Positions 8,160-17,530 of a stretch of DNA of 53,960 bases are shown in pieces (the stretch's first letter is position 1; the number at the start of each line of letters is the position of its first letter). The position numbers were made by a program, and so were the translations under genes. Source of the stretch: Hydrogenovibrio sp. (GTDB lineage: Bacteria; Pseudomonadota; Gammaproteobacteria; Thiomicrospirales; Thiomicrospiraceae); the NCBI GenBank assembly GCA_015484555.1, contig WFMZ01000045.1, positions 1-53,960 of the forward strand. Reading direction: 5' to 3'. Under the pieces are notes generated by a model. That model was not told where the DNA came from. It saw nothing but the letters and a program-made list of their open reading frames with translations, and made no database searches.

Positions 8160-9260
8160 TTATAGATCTCCTCCAGTAATTTCATTGTAAATTCTGCGCG
8201 CATTATTCTTAGCCGCCTGTTCAAAAACAGGACGGTCTTTATACTTAGATTGGTCTATCTTTTCTGCCTCTGCAACGTGACCACCTTCATCAGCTATTTT
8301 TTTAATGCCTTTTTGTAAATAACGGAAATAATCATAAGTTTGCTTTTTAATCGTCGCCATATCAGTTGGCGTGCCATGCCCAGGAATAACGACTGCATCT
8401 GCAGGAATTTCTGCCATCATTTTTTCAAACGATTCCATCCAGTCGAAGCTGTTAGTGTAATTAAACATGACGGGCATACGCTCATTGAAAGCTAGGTCGC
8501 CCGATAAAAATAAATTTTTACTCGGAATATAAACACTGGTTGAGGCCGGTGTATGACCTGGACCAAAATCAATTAATTCAAAACTTTCGCCATTCCCCAC
8601 ATCAATAGTCTTTCGTCCATCAAAAGTAGTAAATTTATCCGTCACATTTCGAGCTGAACTGGTAATTTCTTTACCCACTCGCTCTCCCCACTCACGCTTT
8701 TCTTTTTTAAAGGCTGCATCAAAAATATCATTCGCCTGGGTGCTGGAATAGAGGTTTTTCACCCCCACATCGACCCAATAGCTAGCGCCTAAATAAGCAT
8801 GCCCTTGGTTGTTTTCGACAACTAACCACTTCACGGGTTTATTGGTAATACGTTTAATTTGTTGGTGAGCACTGTAAGCAACGGCTGGGTTAGCACCGGC
8901 ATTAAATACAAGTACGCCTGACTTAAAAATAATAAAACTAATATTATTGTTTAACCCAAAATTGGCTGGGTTGTGCCAAATTTGACTCCCTACGATGGTG
9001 TAAACACCCTTCATCACTTTAGTGGCTTGTGGAAGCGGTAACTCTTTACCAATGTACCCATGGGCTTTAATCGTTTTTTCAACATCTTTGGCATAGGCTT
9101 CAGCCGCCTGAGCAGAGATCTCCCCGCCTGGCTGCCAAGATATTTCTTTGGCCCAGGCTTCAAACCCGGCAACATAAGGATCTTCATCTGCTTGAACGGG
9201 CGAGATAAACATGGCTGCTAATAGTGGCAATACAAAAAGTGTTTTATTTTGAACGGTCAT
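8160..9260 (-). CDS. Exported metallo-beta-lactamase-fold protein with degenerate zinc motif
   Basis: A 366-residue protein with a Sec signal (core about 7-20, likely cleavage VQA-DED near 24). ATG 9260 is preferred because GGAGG stands five bases upstream. The fold is recognisable from PVKWLVVEN (142-150), DFGPGHTPAS (231-240), FLSGDLAF (251-258) and VIPGHGTPTD (291-300), giving the late ligands His236, Asp255 and His295. Where the family has HxHxDH, this protein has ENNQGH (149-154), so three of the four residues are replaced. It may bind a single metal or be non-hydrolytic. It is on the same strand as the copper-RiPP operon, ending 182 bases upstream of hvfA, so co-function is possible but unproven. 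Confidence 0.8.
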   Translation of the reverse strand: MTVQNKTLFVLPLLAAMFISPVQADEDPYVAGFEAWAKEISWQPGGEISAQAAEAYAKDVEKTIKAHGYIGKELPLPQATKVMKGVYTIVGSQIWHNPANFGLNNNISFIIFKSGVLVFNAGANPAVAYSAHQQIKRITNKPVKWLVVENNQGHAYLGASYWVDVGVKNLYSSTQANDIFDAAFKKEKREWGERVGKEITSSARNVTDKFTTFDGRKTIDVGNGESFELIDFGPGHTPASTSVYIPSKNLFLSGDLAFNERMPVMFNYTNSFDWMESFEKMMAEIPADAVVIPGHGTPTDMATIKKQTYDYFRYLQKGIKKIADEGGHVAEAEKIDQSKYKDRPVFEQAAKNNARRIYNEITGGDL

Positions 9261-9381
9261 CACAACCTCCGGTTGAAAAATAGACAACTAATAAAATAGG
9301 CCTTACTTAAGGACCTATACAACAAAGACCGAGTATATCGTTTTAAATGACACAATATCTAAACCGTCTGGTTAATAATAC

Positions 9382-10485
9382 TTAATTTTTATCCAAGACG
9401 TCGGAATGTTTTAGTGCATACACATCAAAAATGGTAATGGCAATCGCTGCAATGACGGGGCCAAAAAACAAACCTATAATACCAAAATGAATCAAGCCAG
9501 CAAAAGTAGCTAACACCGTAATTAAAGTATGATTTGCTACGGCTAAATCAGCTTCTGCACCTTTTAAGCTTGAAGCAATTTTTTTAATCATAACAGGCCT
9601 TAAAACATTATCAATAATAAAACCATTCACCACTGCACCCATAAAAACAATTAATCCTGCAGAAGCTAATTCACCTTGGGCGGCCAAAACTAAAGCCACT
9701 GGAATCCACACTAGTGCAGAACCAACAATAGGAATAAAAGAGGTGACCGCAATCGCCATCCCTAAAAATAGCCCGGGCAAACCAACCAACCAAGATAACA
9801 AGGCAAAACTCACTCCTTGCATAAGAGCGATCCCTAAAACCGATAACAGTAAAATAGTGGATAGATTAGCAAAACGAGAAGCTATCATATTGTCATAGGT
9901 ATTCTCTAACGGCGACAATATTGTTAAATGATGAACTATTTTTCGACCATCTCGATAGAAAAAAAATAAAGCAAATACTGCCAAGGACATAAATGTTAAA
10001 AAAGAGGCTGTACTACCAAAGACGCCCTGAACGAGAAATATAACGGCATTTTGTGAAAACTGAATTATTTCACGAGAATGTGATTGAATTTGTTCAAACA
10101 AAGCTGCCTGAGTGTGTTCTGGCAAGGGGATAAGATGAATTAAATTTTGATCTAAAGCCTGGAAAGTTTCTGGCGTTTGAATATTTAGCCAGTTTTGCAC
10201 CTCGCCATAAATTTGACCTACTTGTAGTCCCACCTCAAGTAATAAATAAGTCACTGGCGCAATCACCGTCGCAAAAACTAGTAGACTGACCAAGGCAGCA
10301 GCATAATCTTCATTGTTTTTTACCTTCGGCAAAATTTTCAAATAAACACTAAAGGTGGCAGTTGCCAAAATTAGTGCGAAGAATAAAGCTTCCAAAAAAG
10401 GTGAAAATAACCATATCAGCCCAACCACCGCAATCAATAATAAAACCCCTAAAAACTTTTCTTCTAACCTTTGATTTGTCTGCAT
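9382..10485 (-). CDS. AI-2E family transporter (PerM/YdiK-like permease)
   Basis: An integral membrane protein of 367 residues with about eight hydrophobic spans, including FLGVLLLIAVVGLIWLF near the N-terminus and a long helical pair around VFALFFFYRDG. The conserved AI-2E block is seen in IAVTSFIPIVGSALVWIP and in GPVIAAIAITIFDVY near the C-terminus. Family members export or take up varied small solutes, and the substrate cannot be told from sequence. The ATG at 10485 is chosen over an upstream TTG at 10506. It is divergent from ppnN, with only about 46 bases for both promoters. Confidence 0.88.
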   Translation of the reverse strand: MQTNQRLEEKFLGVLLLIAVVGLIWLFSPFLEALFFALILATATFSVYLKILPKVKNNEDYAAALVSLLVFATVIAPVTYLLLEVGLQVGQIYGEVQNWLNIQTPETFQALDQNLIHLIPLPEHTQAALFEQIQSHSREIIQFSQNAVIFLVQGVFGSTASFLTFMSLAVFALFFFYRDGRKIVHHLTILSPLENTYDNMIASRFANLSTILLLSVLGIALMQGVSFALLSWLVGLPGLFLGMAIAVTSFIPIVGSALVWIPVALVLAAQGELASAGLIVFMGAVVNGFIIDNVLRPVMIKKIASSLKGAEADLAVANHTLITVLATFAGLIHFGIIGLFFGPVIAAIAITIFDVYALKHSDVLDKN

Positions 10486-10531
10486 AACCGAGTATCCTAA
10501 AAACAAGCATAATTTAAAGGCTAAATCTTAC

Positions 10532-11911
10532 ATGAAACTTGACCTAAAAAAAGTAGTAATTCGTCCCGCTGGTAGTATGCAGATATTATCTTATAAAGAA
10601 GCCTCTCAACTTTGTGATGAGTCTAACGAAGGTTTAAATGAGATTTTTAGACGCTGTACGTTGGCGGTATTAAATACAGGCAGTAAAGAAGATGATGCCG
10701 ATGTTTTGTTGGCAGCCTTTAAAAACTACCAAGTGCATGTGCTGGTAAAAGGCCGAGGCATTCAATTAGAATTTGAACACCCACCCCAGCAGGCATTTGT
10801 TGATGGCGAAATGATTATGGGTGTGCAGGAACATTTATCTGCCGTCTTGCGTGACCTACTTTATGCTAAAAACCAAATATTAGACAACCCTAGCTTCAAT
10901 CTAAACCACAGCCAAGGTATTACCGATGCCGTCTTTCACCTTGCCCGCAATGCGGGGCTAATGAAAAGCGACCGTGACCCAAACATAGTGGTTTGCTGGG
11001 GAGGGCATTCCATTTCTTTAGATGAATATAAATATGCCAAGCATATTGGCTATCAGCTGGGCCTTCGCTTATTTGATATTTGTACAGGTTGTGGACCTGG
11101 CGCCATGAAAGGCCCTATGAAAGGTGCCGTGTTAGGCCATAGAAAACAACGTTCTTATAAACCCCGTTTTATTGGTTTAACAGAACCTGAAATTATCTCT
11201 GCCGAAGCACCAAATGCTATCGTAACCGAGCTGTCTATTCTGCCTGATATTGAAAAACGGTTGGAAGCCTTTGCCCGTATTGGCCATGCTATTGTCATAT
11301 TTCCAGGTGGCGCGGGCACAATGGAAGAAATCTTATATATATTAAGCGTTTTACTTCACCCTAAAAATAAAGACCTCCCCTTTCCCATTATTTTAACCGC
11401 ACCACTTGGCAGCCAAAATTACTTTAAGGCGGTATTGGTCTTCATTAAAAATGCACTCGGGCAAGAAGCTTGCAACAAACTGAAACTTATTATTGATAAT
11501 CCTATCGAAGTGGCAAAGCAAGTTAAAGAAGGCATTCAACAAGTACGTGACTTTAGACGTGCTTCAAAAGATGCCTATTACTTTAACTGGAACCTACATA
11601 TTCCTTTTGAATTACAACAACCTTTTTGCCCAACACATGACCGTATTGCCCAACTTAATATTAGCCAAACACAACCAGCCCACGAACTGGCCAGTACGCT
11701 TAGAAAGGTATTTTCTGCCATTGTCGCTGGTAACGTTAAGTCAGAAACTATTCAAGCTATTAAGCAACAAGGTGTGTTTAAAATTCAAGGTGATGCTGAC
11801 ATCATGCACAACATGGATTTGCTATTGCAATCGTTTGTCAAACAACGCCGCATGAAGTTGGGTACCGAGCATTACGAGCCTTGTTATGAAATCATCACCC
11901 ATTCTGTTTAG
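10532..11911 (+). CDS. ppnN: Nucleotide 5'-monophosphate nucleosidase PpnN (LOG family)
   Basis: A 459-residue protein matching the long PpnN/YgdH form: an N-terminal domain, a central LOG Rossmann domain and a C-terminal extension. The nucleoside-binding LOG signature FPGGAGTMEEIL lies around residue 255, with a TGCGPGAMKGPMKGA segment near 190. It cleaves purine and pyrimidine 5'-nucleotides to the base and ribose 5-phosphate, and in E. coli it is controlled by (p)ppGpp. The ATG at 10532 has only a weak AAAGG upstream. It is a monocistronic plus-strand gene ahead of the helicase gene. Confidence 0.92.
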   Translation: MKLDLKKVVIRPAGSMQILSYKEASQLCDESNEGLNEIFRRCTLAVLNTGSKEDDADVLLAAFKNYQVHVLVKGRGIQLEFEHPPQQAFVDGEMIMGVQEHLSAVLRDLLYAKNQILDNPSFNLNHSQGITDAVFHLARNAGLMKSDRDPNIVVCWGGHSISLDEYKYAKHIGYQLGLRLFDICTGCGPGAMKGPMKGAVLGHRKQRSYKPRFIGLTEPEIISAEAPNAIVTELSILPDIEKRLEAFARIGHAIVIFPGGAGTMEEILYILSVLLHPKNKDLPFPIILTAPLGSQNYFKAVLVFIKNALGQEACNKLKLIIDNPIEVAKQVKEGIQQVRDFRRASKDAYYFNWNLHIPFELQQPFCPTHDRIAQLNISQTQPAHELASTLRKVFSAIVAGNVKSETIQAIKQQGVFKIQGDADIMHNMDLLLQSFVKQRRMKLGTEHYEPCYEIITHSV

Positions 11912-11992
11912 CCTCTTCTCAAGACGCCTAAACCTTCTTTAAAAATAACGGGTATAATAGCAACTATTATATTTTAGCCAAACAGACCCGAT

Positions 11993-13255
11993 ATGACCTT
12001 TGAAGAACTTGAGTTAGACACAGAATTGTTGGCCGCCATCGCGGAGCTACATTATCACAAGCCAACCCCTGTACAGGCTGAAACCATTCCATTAATGTTG
12101 ATGCGACAAGACGTTTTAGCCTGTGCGGCAACTGGCACGGGTAAAACTGCGGCCTTCATATTGCCCGCCTTGCAAATGTTGTTAGATGAACCTCGTCACA
12201 GCACTATTCCTCGTGTGTTAATTTTAGCACCAACGCGTGAGCTGGCATTTCAAACGCACAAGGTGGTGAAGCAACTTTCAACGCATTGCAGAGCGACTTC
12301 CCAAATTATTACCGGTGGCTTCTCTTCAGATCAGCAAATGGAAAAGCTTCAAGATCCTATCGACATTCTAGTGGCTACCCCCGGGCGTTTGCTTAATATT
12401 ATGAGCAAAGATTTTATCGATTTATCAGAAGTAGAACTGGTCATCATTGATGAAGCCGACCGTATGTTAGATATGGGTCAAGGACCTGATGTAAATGCAC
12501 TATTAGAAGCCATTCCTGAAAACTTCCAAGGCGCTTGTTTTTCAGCTACCTTAGCAGGAACCGGTATTGAACGTTTTACTAGCGATATTTTAGATGACCC
12601 TGCTTTGGTCGAAGTAGATGCGCCTAACCAACAGTCCATCAACGTACAACAGCAGGTTATTTTTGCAGACAGCAAAGCCCACAAACAGGCTTTATTAAAA
12701 GCACTTATTACCGATGAGAGTTGCCAAAGTGCTTTAGTATTTTGTAATACCAAAGAGCGCGCAATAGAATTAGATCTCTGGCTACAATCTCAAAAAATAA
12801 CCAGCACCGCTTTACATGGCGATTTAATTCAAGCCAAGCGCCTAGAAAAAACCAAAAAGTTTATGTCGGGTAAAGTGAAAGTATTGGTTGCCTCAGACAT
12901 TGCCGCCCGTGGCCTAGACATGCTAAACATTACGCATGTTATTAACTACGACCTTCCACACCGTGGCGATATATACATTCACCGTATTGGGCGTACGGGT
13001 CGTGGTCAACAAATGGGCGTGGCGTATAGTTTAGTCGAGTCGCACGACATTCCTAAGCTAAATCGTATTCAGTATCATGTGCAAGCCAAGTTACCCGTTA
13101 ATACCTTGCCTGGGCTAGAAGCAAAGACCAAAGTCGGTCAGCCAATTAAAGCACACAAGAAACCGCATAAGAAAAAGCTGGCTCAAAAGGCCAAGAAGTC
13201 GAGCAAAAAGCCTTCTAAAAAGAAGAAGACTAAAAAGGTAAGACCCGCCTCTTAA
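11993..13255 (+). CDS. srmB: DEAD-box RNA helicase (SrmB-like)
   Basis: A 420-residue ATP-dependent RNA helicase with the complete motif set: Q motif FEEL...PTPVQ, AATGTGKT (I), PTRELA (Ia), TPGRL (Ib), DEAD (II), SAT (III), DIAARGLD (V) and HRIGRTGRG (VI). After the core the tail (about 385-420) is very rich in lysine, as in SrmB/RhlE-type helicases involved in ribosome assembly or cold adaptation. The SrmB label is by overall resemblance; RhlE is the main alternative. A TATAAT at 11953-11958 may be its promoter. A strong hairpin terminator follows. Confidence 0.88.
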   Translation: MTFEELELDTELLAAIAELHYHKPTPVQAETIPLMLMRQDVLACAATGTGKTAAFILPALQMLLDEPRHSTIPRVLILAPTRELAFQTHKVVKQLSTHCRATSQIITGGFSSDQQMEKLQDPIDILVATPGRLLNIMSKDFIDLSEVELVIIDEADRMLDMGQGPDVNALLEAIPENFQGACFSATLAGTGIERFTSDILDDPALVEVDAPNQQSINVQQQVIFADSKAHKQALLKALITDESCQSALVFCNTKERAIELDLWLQSQKITSTALHGDLIQAKRLEKTKKFMSGKVKVLVASDIAARGLDMLNITHVINYDLPHRGDIYIHRIGRTGRGQQMGVAYSLVESHDIPKLNRIQYHVQAKLPVNTLPGLEAKTKVGQPIKAHKKPHKKKLAQKAKKSSKKPSKKKKTKKVRPAS

Positions 13256-13281
13256 TCGTTTTTTTACCAATGCTATAAACT

Positions 13282-13323
13282 AAAAAGGGACGCTGTTAAT
13301 ACAAACAGCCCCCCCCTTTTTTT
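13282..13323 (+). terminator. Rho-independent terminator after the helicase gene
   Basis: GCTGTT-aataca-AACAGC (13292-13309) is extended by AAAAAGGG pairing with CCCTTTTT, with a run of eight C residues and seven T residues on the 3' side. The flanking A-run means it may also serve the convergent EI24 gene on the minus strand. Confidence 0.75.
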
Positions 13324-13347
13324 GTGCCCAAAAATAACTAGATAAGC

Positions 13348-14109
13348 CTAGCTAATCTGGTCAGACTCTAAAGATAACTGCTCAAAGTAATAATGCGATA
13401 AAGCAATCACCGCCAACACGGGTGCAAAGAGACTAATCACAGGAAAAACACTTAAGCCAAACAGTATCGCCACGACTCCGCTTGGCTCCCAATTTGTCAC
13501 CCCTTTTAGTTTTTGAAACAAAGCTTCTGGTAAAATAACCTGCCCGACATCTAACACCACAGAATAACGGAAAAACAAAAATCCTATCAACCAAAACCAT
13601 ACAATATTAATCAGAGGGATAAACAACAAAGGCAAGGTAATAATCAACAATAACAACATCAACAAAGCAAACTTAATCACCTTCCACAACATACCAAGCA
13701 TCGAGCCATGACCTTTATAGTCAGTATCAGGATAATGCTTATCATGAATCACTTTCACAATAGAGTCCGTCATAAAACCGGTAATAATCATCGCAAAAAT
13801 CAATACCAAATAACTGCTCAAAATAACGCCTATTACGCCAGCAATAATGGCAATACTTAGCCCAATAAACCACAGTATCATCCCGCCAATTAAAGGAATA
13901 GTACCAATTGTTGTTTCAGCTTGTGCTTCCCAGCTTTGGTAGTCTTGCACCATTGGGCTTTGGGTGACTAGGTCGCTGGTAAAGAAAAGGCCAAATAAAC
14001 CATAGCCTAGCAAAGATACCATCACCAATCCCACGGCAAAAGGAATAAATAAACGTATTAAAATAGCTGGCTCTTTTAAGTCCAATAAGGTTTTCCACAA
14101 CAAATTCAT
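13348..14109 (-). CDS. EI24-domain membrane protein (CysZ-like)
   Basis: A 253-residue membrane protein with about five hydrophobic segments and the EI24 pattern, including a long central hydrophobic pair around IIAGVIGVILSSYLVLI and FALLMLLLLIITLPLLFI. CysZ, a sulfate transporter, belongs to this superfamily, but the resemblance is loose and transport is not proven. GGAGA spaced five bases from the ATG at 14109 supports that start; the earlier ATG at 14121 lacks a ribosome site. It is a single gene, convergent with the helicase. Confidence 0.75.
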   Translation of the reverse strand: MNLLWKTLLDLKEPAILIRLFIPFAVGLVMVSLLGYGLFGLFFTSDLVTQSPMVQDYQSWEAQAETTIGTIPLIGGMILWFIGLSIAIIAGVIGVILSSYLVLIFAMIITGFMTDSIVKVIHDKHYPDTDYKGHGSMLGMLWKVIKFALLMLLLLIITLPLLFIPLINIVWFWLIGFLFFRYSVVLDVGQVILPEALFQKLKGVTNWEPSGVVAILFGLSVFPVISLFAPVLAVIALSHYYFEQLSLESDQIS

Positions 14110-14244
14110 AATGTTCTCCATCGCATTGAAAGGGGCTTACAATTGATTCCAATTAAGCTATGAAAAAGAGCTATCTAACCCTTTTCCAAGCCGTATTTAA
14201 GCGCTACTTAGAGGCCTTTATATAACCTAAGGTATCTCTCTTCA

Positions 14245-14661
14245 TTAAGCGTCCACAATCTCGTAGTCATGAGACATTTCAACCGTTGCTTCTAGCATTT
14301 TAGACACTGAACAATATTTTTCAGCAGAAAGGTTAACGGCTCTTTCTACTTTCTTTACATTTAATTCTTTACCGGTAATTTTAAAGTGTACATGAATCTT
14401 AGTAAAAACAGATGGTGTACCTTCTGCTCTTTCTGCTTCTATTTCCACTTCACAGTCAGTCACAAGCTCTGGCTGGCTCTTTTTTAACATCATCACGACA
14501 TCAATAGAAGTACACCCGCCTAAACCCATTAGCACCATTTCCATCGGTCTGGGCCCTGAATCTGCACCACCAACTGAAGCGGCTGCATCCATAATAACGT
14601 TATGCCCCATTTCACTGGTTGCTTCAAACGCCATGCCGCCTTTCCATTTTACTTTAATCAT
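14245..14661 (-). CDS. OsmC/YhfA family peroxide-type protein
   Basis: A 138-residue OsmC-fold protein. The family's two reactive cysteines are present: Cys in GLGGCTSIDVV (about residue 50) and Cys in EKYCSVSKML (about 117). Such proteins reduce organic peroxides; the YhfA branch is less characterised. Its ATG overlaps the methyltransferase stop as ATGA, with GGAAG upstream, so it is translationally coupled to the restriction-modification genes although functionally unrelated to them. Confidence 0.88.
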   Translation of the reverse strand: MIKVKWKGGMAFEATSEMGHNVIMDAAASVGGADSGPRPMEMVLMGLGGCTSIDVVMMLKKSQPELVTDCEVEIEAERAEGTPSVFTKIHVHFKITGKELNVKKVERAVNLSAEKYCSVSKMLEATVEMSHDYEIVDA

Positions 14662-15902
14662 AATGACTTCCTTTCTATAATATTTAATAAACTAATTAAA
14701 CTTTTTCCCATTGCAAATGCCAAGTTAACAGGCACCGCATTCCCAATTTGCTTATATTGATTTGTGCTCGACCCACTAAAACTCCAGTCATCAGGAAAGG
14801 TTTGTATCCGAGCATACTCCCTAACGGTGAGAGGCCTAGTTTCTTCAGGATGGCACCTTTCTGTTTGCTTCTGAGCCGGCGCACAAGTAAGCGTTAAGCT
14901 GGGTTCAGCCCACGATAGCCTTCTTGCCACACCAGTCTTTCCACCACCTAAATAATAACTTTTTTGCATATACTCTCTTTGCAAGTCATCAGGCAAATCT
15001 CGCCAATAACCACCTGCAGGAACTTTTTTTAAAATTTCTTCTTTTCGTAAAGGGTATTTTTGTCCTTCCGATATAGGTACGTCACAAGAGTATAGTTCAC
15101 TCTTTTTTAGTGCATCTTTTACCGTTAAGACTTTTCCATAAGGTGAAGGCCAATGGAAGCCATCAGCAACATCTTTCAAGTCATTTCTAATGCCAACTAG
15201 CATCAACCGTTCTCTTTTCTGAGGAACCTTATAAAACATGGCTTTTAATACTTTGGGATCAATTAAATGATACCCCAGCTCTGAAATTACCTCTTTAATT
15301 GTTTCCAAAGTATGACCATTATTATGTGAAAGCAAGCCCTTTACATTTTCGGCTAAAAACACTTTAGGCTGGGTTTCCTTGACAGCTCGGGCAAACTCAA
15401 AAAATAAAGTTCCTCGAGTATCTTCAAATCCTAACTTATTACCAGCATAAGAAAATGCCTGACAAGGAAAACCACCAGACAAAAAATCAATCCCTTTAAA
15501 CCTTTTAAAATCTACCGCGGTAATTGAGCCTTCAACAATATTCCAGTCGGGGCGGTTAAATCGTAATGTTTGACAGGCATTTTTATCTAACTCATTTAAA
15601 AGCTCGGCTTTAAACCCCGCTTGTTCTAAGCCCAAGGCCAAACCACCTGCTCCTGCAAATAGTTCTATCGAACTAAACGGTCTTATCGGCTGAATATTGG
15701 TTTGTTTATCCCAGCTTGACTCAGACAACCAATTTATAACTTCAAATTTTTTCAAGTCTTTATATCGATACTGACTAGCACCCTTAGTGTTGTTTTTTAC
15801 AGGCTTTAATTTTCCATTTTTCTCCCAAGAGGAAAGTGTCCTCTTAGAAATAGATAGGATGTCTGCAACCAAAGATGCATTCACGTAAGTATTATCAGAC
15901 AT
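14658..15902 (-). CDS. DNA (cytosine-5) methyltransferase of a type II R-M system
   Basis: A 414-residue C5-cytosine methyltransferase. Visible motifs in order: IELFAGAGGLALGL (I), GGFPCQAFSYAG with catalytic PCQ (IV), ENVKGL (VI), QKRERLMLVGIR (VIII), RPLTVREYARIQTFP (IX) and QIGNAVP (X). A target-recognition region lies between VIII and IX. Residues about 8-50 (LVADILSISKRTLSSWEKNG onward) look like a MerR/helix-turn-helix segment, as in methyltransferases that repress their own operon. The ATG at 15902 overlaps the endonuclease stop by eight bases (ATGTCTGA); an in-frame ATG at 15923 is the alternative. By partner identity the site is probably GGWCC or GGNCC. Confidence 0.92.
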   Translation of the reverse strand: MSDNTYVNASLVADILSISKRTLSSWEKNGKLKPVKNNTKGASQYRYKDLKKFEVINWLSESSWDKQTNIQPIRPFSSIELFAGAGGLALGLEQAGFKAELLNELDKNACQTLRFNRPDWNIVEGSITAVDFKRFKGIDFLSGGFPCQAFSYAGNKLGFEDTRGTLFFEFARAVKETQPKVFLAENVKGLLSHNNGHTLETIKEVISELGYHLIDPKVLKAMFYKVPQKRERLMLVGIRNDLKDVADGFHWPSPYGKVLTVKDALKKSELYSCDVPISEGQKYPLRKEEILKKVPAGGYWRDLPDDLQREYMQKSYYLGGGKTGVARRLSWAEPSLTLTCAPAQKQTERCHPEETRPLTVREYARIQTFPDDWSFSGSSTNQYKQIGNAVPVNLAFAMGKSLISLLNIIERKSL

Positions 15903-16638
15903 CAAAATTGTCAAACCCTTCATACTTCTTAAATGCCAAAAGATATAAACTTTTTAATAAATTATCTGATACTTCATTTAACTCTTTAACTACTGAATTT
16001 TTTTCACTATCCAAATTCAGCCCATCAACCACCTCTTTTATCACCACAGGAAGCACTGAGCACAGAGCTTTAAAAGCCGTGCTATCGCCTGTCACTAACT
16101 CATAAAACTTATCTATTGAAAGACGTTTAATTCTACGGTTATCGTACTTCTTTTTATCCAAGCTAATCTTCCAGGTAATATCTTGGCTCTGTTTCGCAAT
16201 AACTTCGACCAACATACAAATTGCTTCGGAATTTTCTAAAAGCGTATTTTGCATTTTCATATACGTTTTTTGTGAAGATGATGAATTCATCGTATTATGT
16301 TTGTTTTTCATCTCAACAAATATATTTTCACTTTCATTGATAATGTCAAATCCTTCACTAGGAACAGACCAGTTTTCACCAATATATTGAAAGATATTTT
16401 GGTGAAAATAACCAATTTGATTCGTGTTAGATTTATCAATTTGGCGAAGCGCTTCACTTTTTACCACATCTTCTATATCTACTGAGTAGATTAATGAATC
16501 AAAGGTTAGTTTAATTGGGTCTATAATATTTTTATTGAAAGATTTTAAATCTATTTCAAACCGGTATTGCTCCACAGTATTTTTTACATGCAGAAACAAA
16601 TCTTCATCACTTATAAAATGTAAACCGTACTTATCCAC
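15895..16638 (-). CDS. Type II restriction endonuclease, Eco47II family
   Basis: A 247-residue endonuclease recognised by the segment FVEMKNKHNTMN followed by a run of serines, typical of the Eco47II/Sau96I-type family (GGWCC or GGNCC cutters). Asp98 with Glu109-Met-Lys111 fits a PD-(D/E)XK nuclease core. The start is GTG at 16638; its Shine-Dalgarno AAGGAG overlaps the trpC stop codon seven bases away, so it is coupled to the trp operon. No separate controller gene is visible. The endonuclease is read before the methyltransferase. The family call comes from memory of the motif, and cleavage specificity is inferred. Confidence 0.75.
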   Translation of the reverse strand: MDKYGLHFISDEDLFLHVKNTVEQYRFEIDLKSFNKNIIDPIKLTFDSLIYSVDIEDVVKSEALRQIDKSNTNQIGYFHQNIFQYIGENWSVPSEGFDIINESENIFVEMKNKHNTMNSSSSQKTYMKMQNTLLENSEAICMLVEVIAKQSQDITWKISLDKKKYDNRRIKRLSIDKFYELVTGDSTAFKALCSVLPVVIKEVVDGLNLDSEKNSVVKELNEVSDNLLKSLYLLAFKKYEGFDNFDV

Positions 16639-16645
16639 TTTTAAA

Positions 16646-17467
16646 TTACTCCTTAAAAAGTTCCGCTAGCTTTTCGCCGGGGTTGTCTGCGCGCATAAAT
16701 GTTTCGCCTACCAGGAAACCATTCACTGAATGGCCGCGCATTTTTTCGACATCTTCTTTGGTTAGAATACCACTTTCTGTAATAACGATACGGTCATCTT
16801 TAATCATATCCAGCATTCTAATAGTGGTTTCTAAGGAGACTTCAAAGCTGTGTAAATCACGGTTATTAATACCAATCATAGGCAGTGGCAGCCTTAAAGC
16901 GCGCTCCATTTCTTCTTCGTTATGCACTTCAATTAAAACGTCCATGCCTAACGTTAAGGCTGTCTGAGTTAGCTCGTACATTTGTGCATCACCAATTGCC
17001 GCGGCAATCAATAGAATACAGTCTGCACCAATGACTCTGGCTTCATAAACTTGGTAATCATCTATGATAAAGTCTTTGCGGATAATCGGAATATCCACCG
17101 CTTCACGCACTTGGATTAAGTAGTCGTTTGAGCCTTGAAAGAAGTCTTTATCAGTCAGTACTGACAAACAAGCGGCACCATTTGCTTGATAGCTTTTGGC
17201 AATTTCAACTGGGTCGAAAGGGTCGCGTAAAATACCTTTGCTAGGCGAGGCTTTTTTAATTTCTGCAATGACGGCTGACTTGCCTGCGTCTAATTTTGCT
17301 TGCATGGCATCGACAAAACTTTTTGCTTGAGTCGATTCGGTCGACATCATTAAAGCTTTTTGCTTCATTTCACGTAAAGAAATTTTTTCACAGCCTTGCT
17401 GAATTTCTTCTAACTTTTTGAAGATGATTTTTTTTAAAATATCGGGGGTTTGATGTTTCTGTGTCAT
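16646..17467 (-). CDS. trpC: Indole-3-glycerol-phosphate synthase
   Basis: A 273-residue monofunctional TrpC converting carboxyphenylamino-deoxyribulose phosphate to indole-3-glycerol phosphate. The barrel motifs are clear: [13 protein letters not shown] (catalytic Lys and Ser), [45 protein letters not shown] and ITESGI. The ATG at 17467 is used; an upstream TTG at 17473 gives two extra residues. It is separated from trpD by a 138-base gap containing the large inverted repeat, which may lower its expression relative to trpEGD. The endonuclease gene follows at once. Confidence 0.95.
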   Translation of the reverse strand: MTQKHQTPDILKKIIFKKLEEIQQGCEKISLREMKQKALMMSTESTQAKSFVDAMQAKLDAGKSAVIAEIKKASPSKGILRDPFDPVEIAKSYQANGAACLSVLTDKDFFQGSNDYLIQVREAVDIPIIRKDFIIDDYQVYEARVIGADCILLIAAAIGDAQMYELTQTALTLGMDVLIEVHNEEEMERALRLPLPMIGINNRDLHSFEVSLETTIRMLDMIKDDRIVITESGILTKEDVEKMRGHSVNGFLVGETFMRADNPGEKLAELFKE

Positions 17468-17530
17468 ATTCAAGCTTCTTCAATTAGTAGGTTATATTAA
17501 TATTAGGAGTAGTTAAAGCCAGTATCGACC

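Noticed and set aside
1362-11097. Depletion of GGWCC sites expected from the R-M system
   Set aside because: GGACC sites are easily found, for example at 1362-1366 and 11093-11097, so no strong avoidance is visible. Sites would be protected by methylation anyway.
11953-11972. ATAATAG-caa-CTATTAT hairpin before the helicase gene as a terminator of ppnN
   Set aside because: It is all A/T with no good T-run. The overlapping TATAAT makes a promoter for the helicase gene at least as likely, so neither was called firmly.
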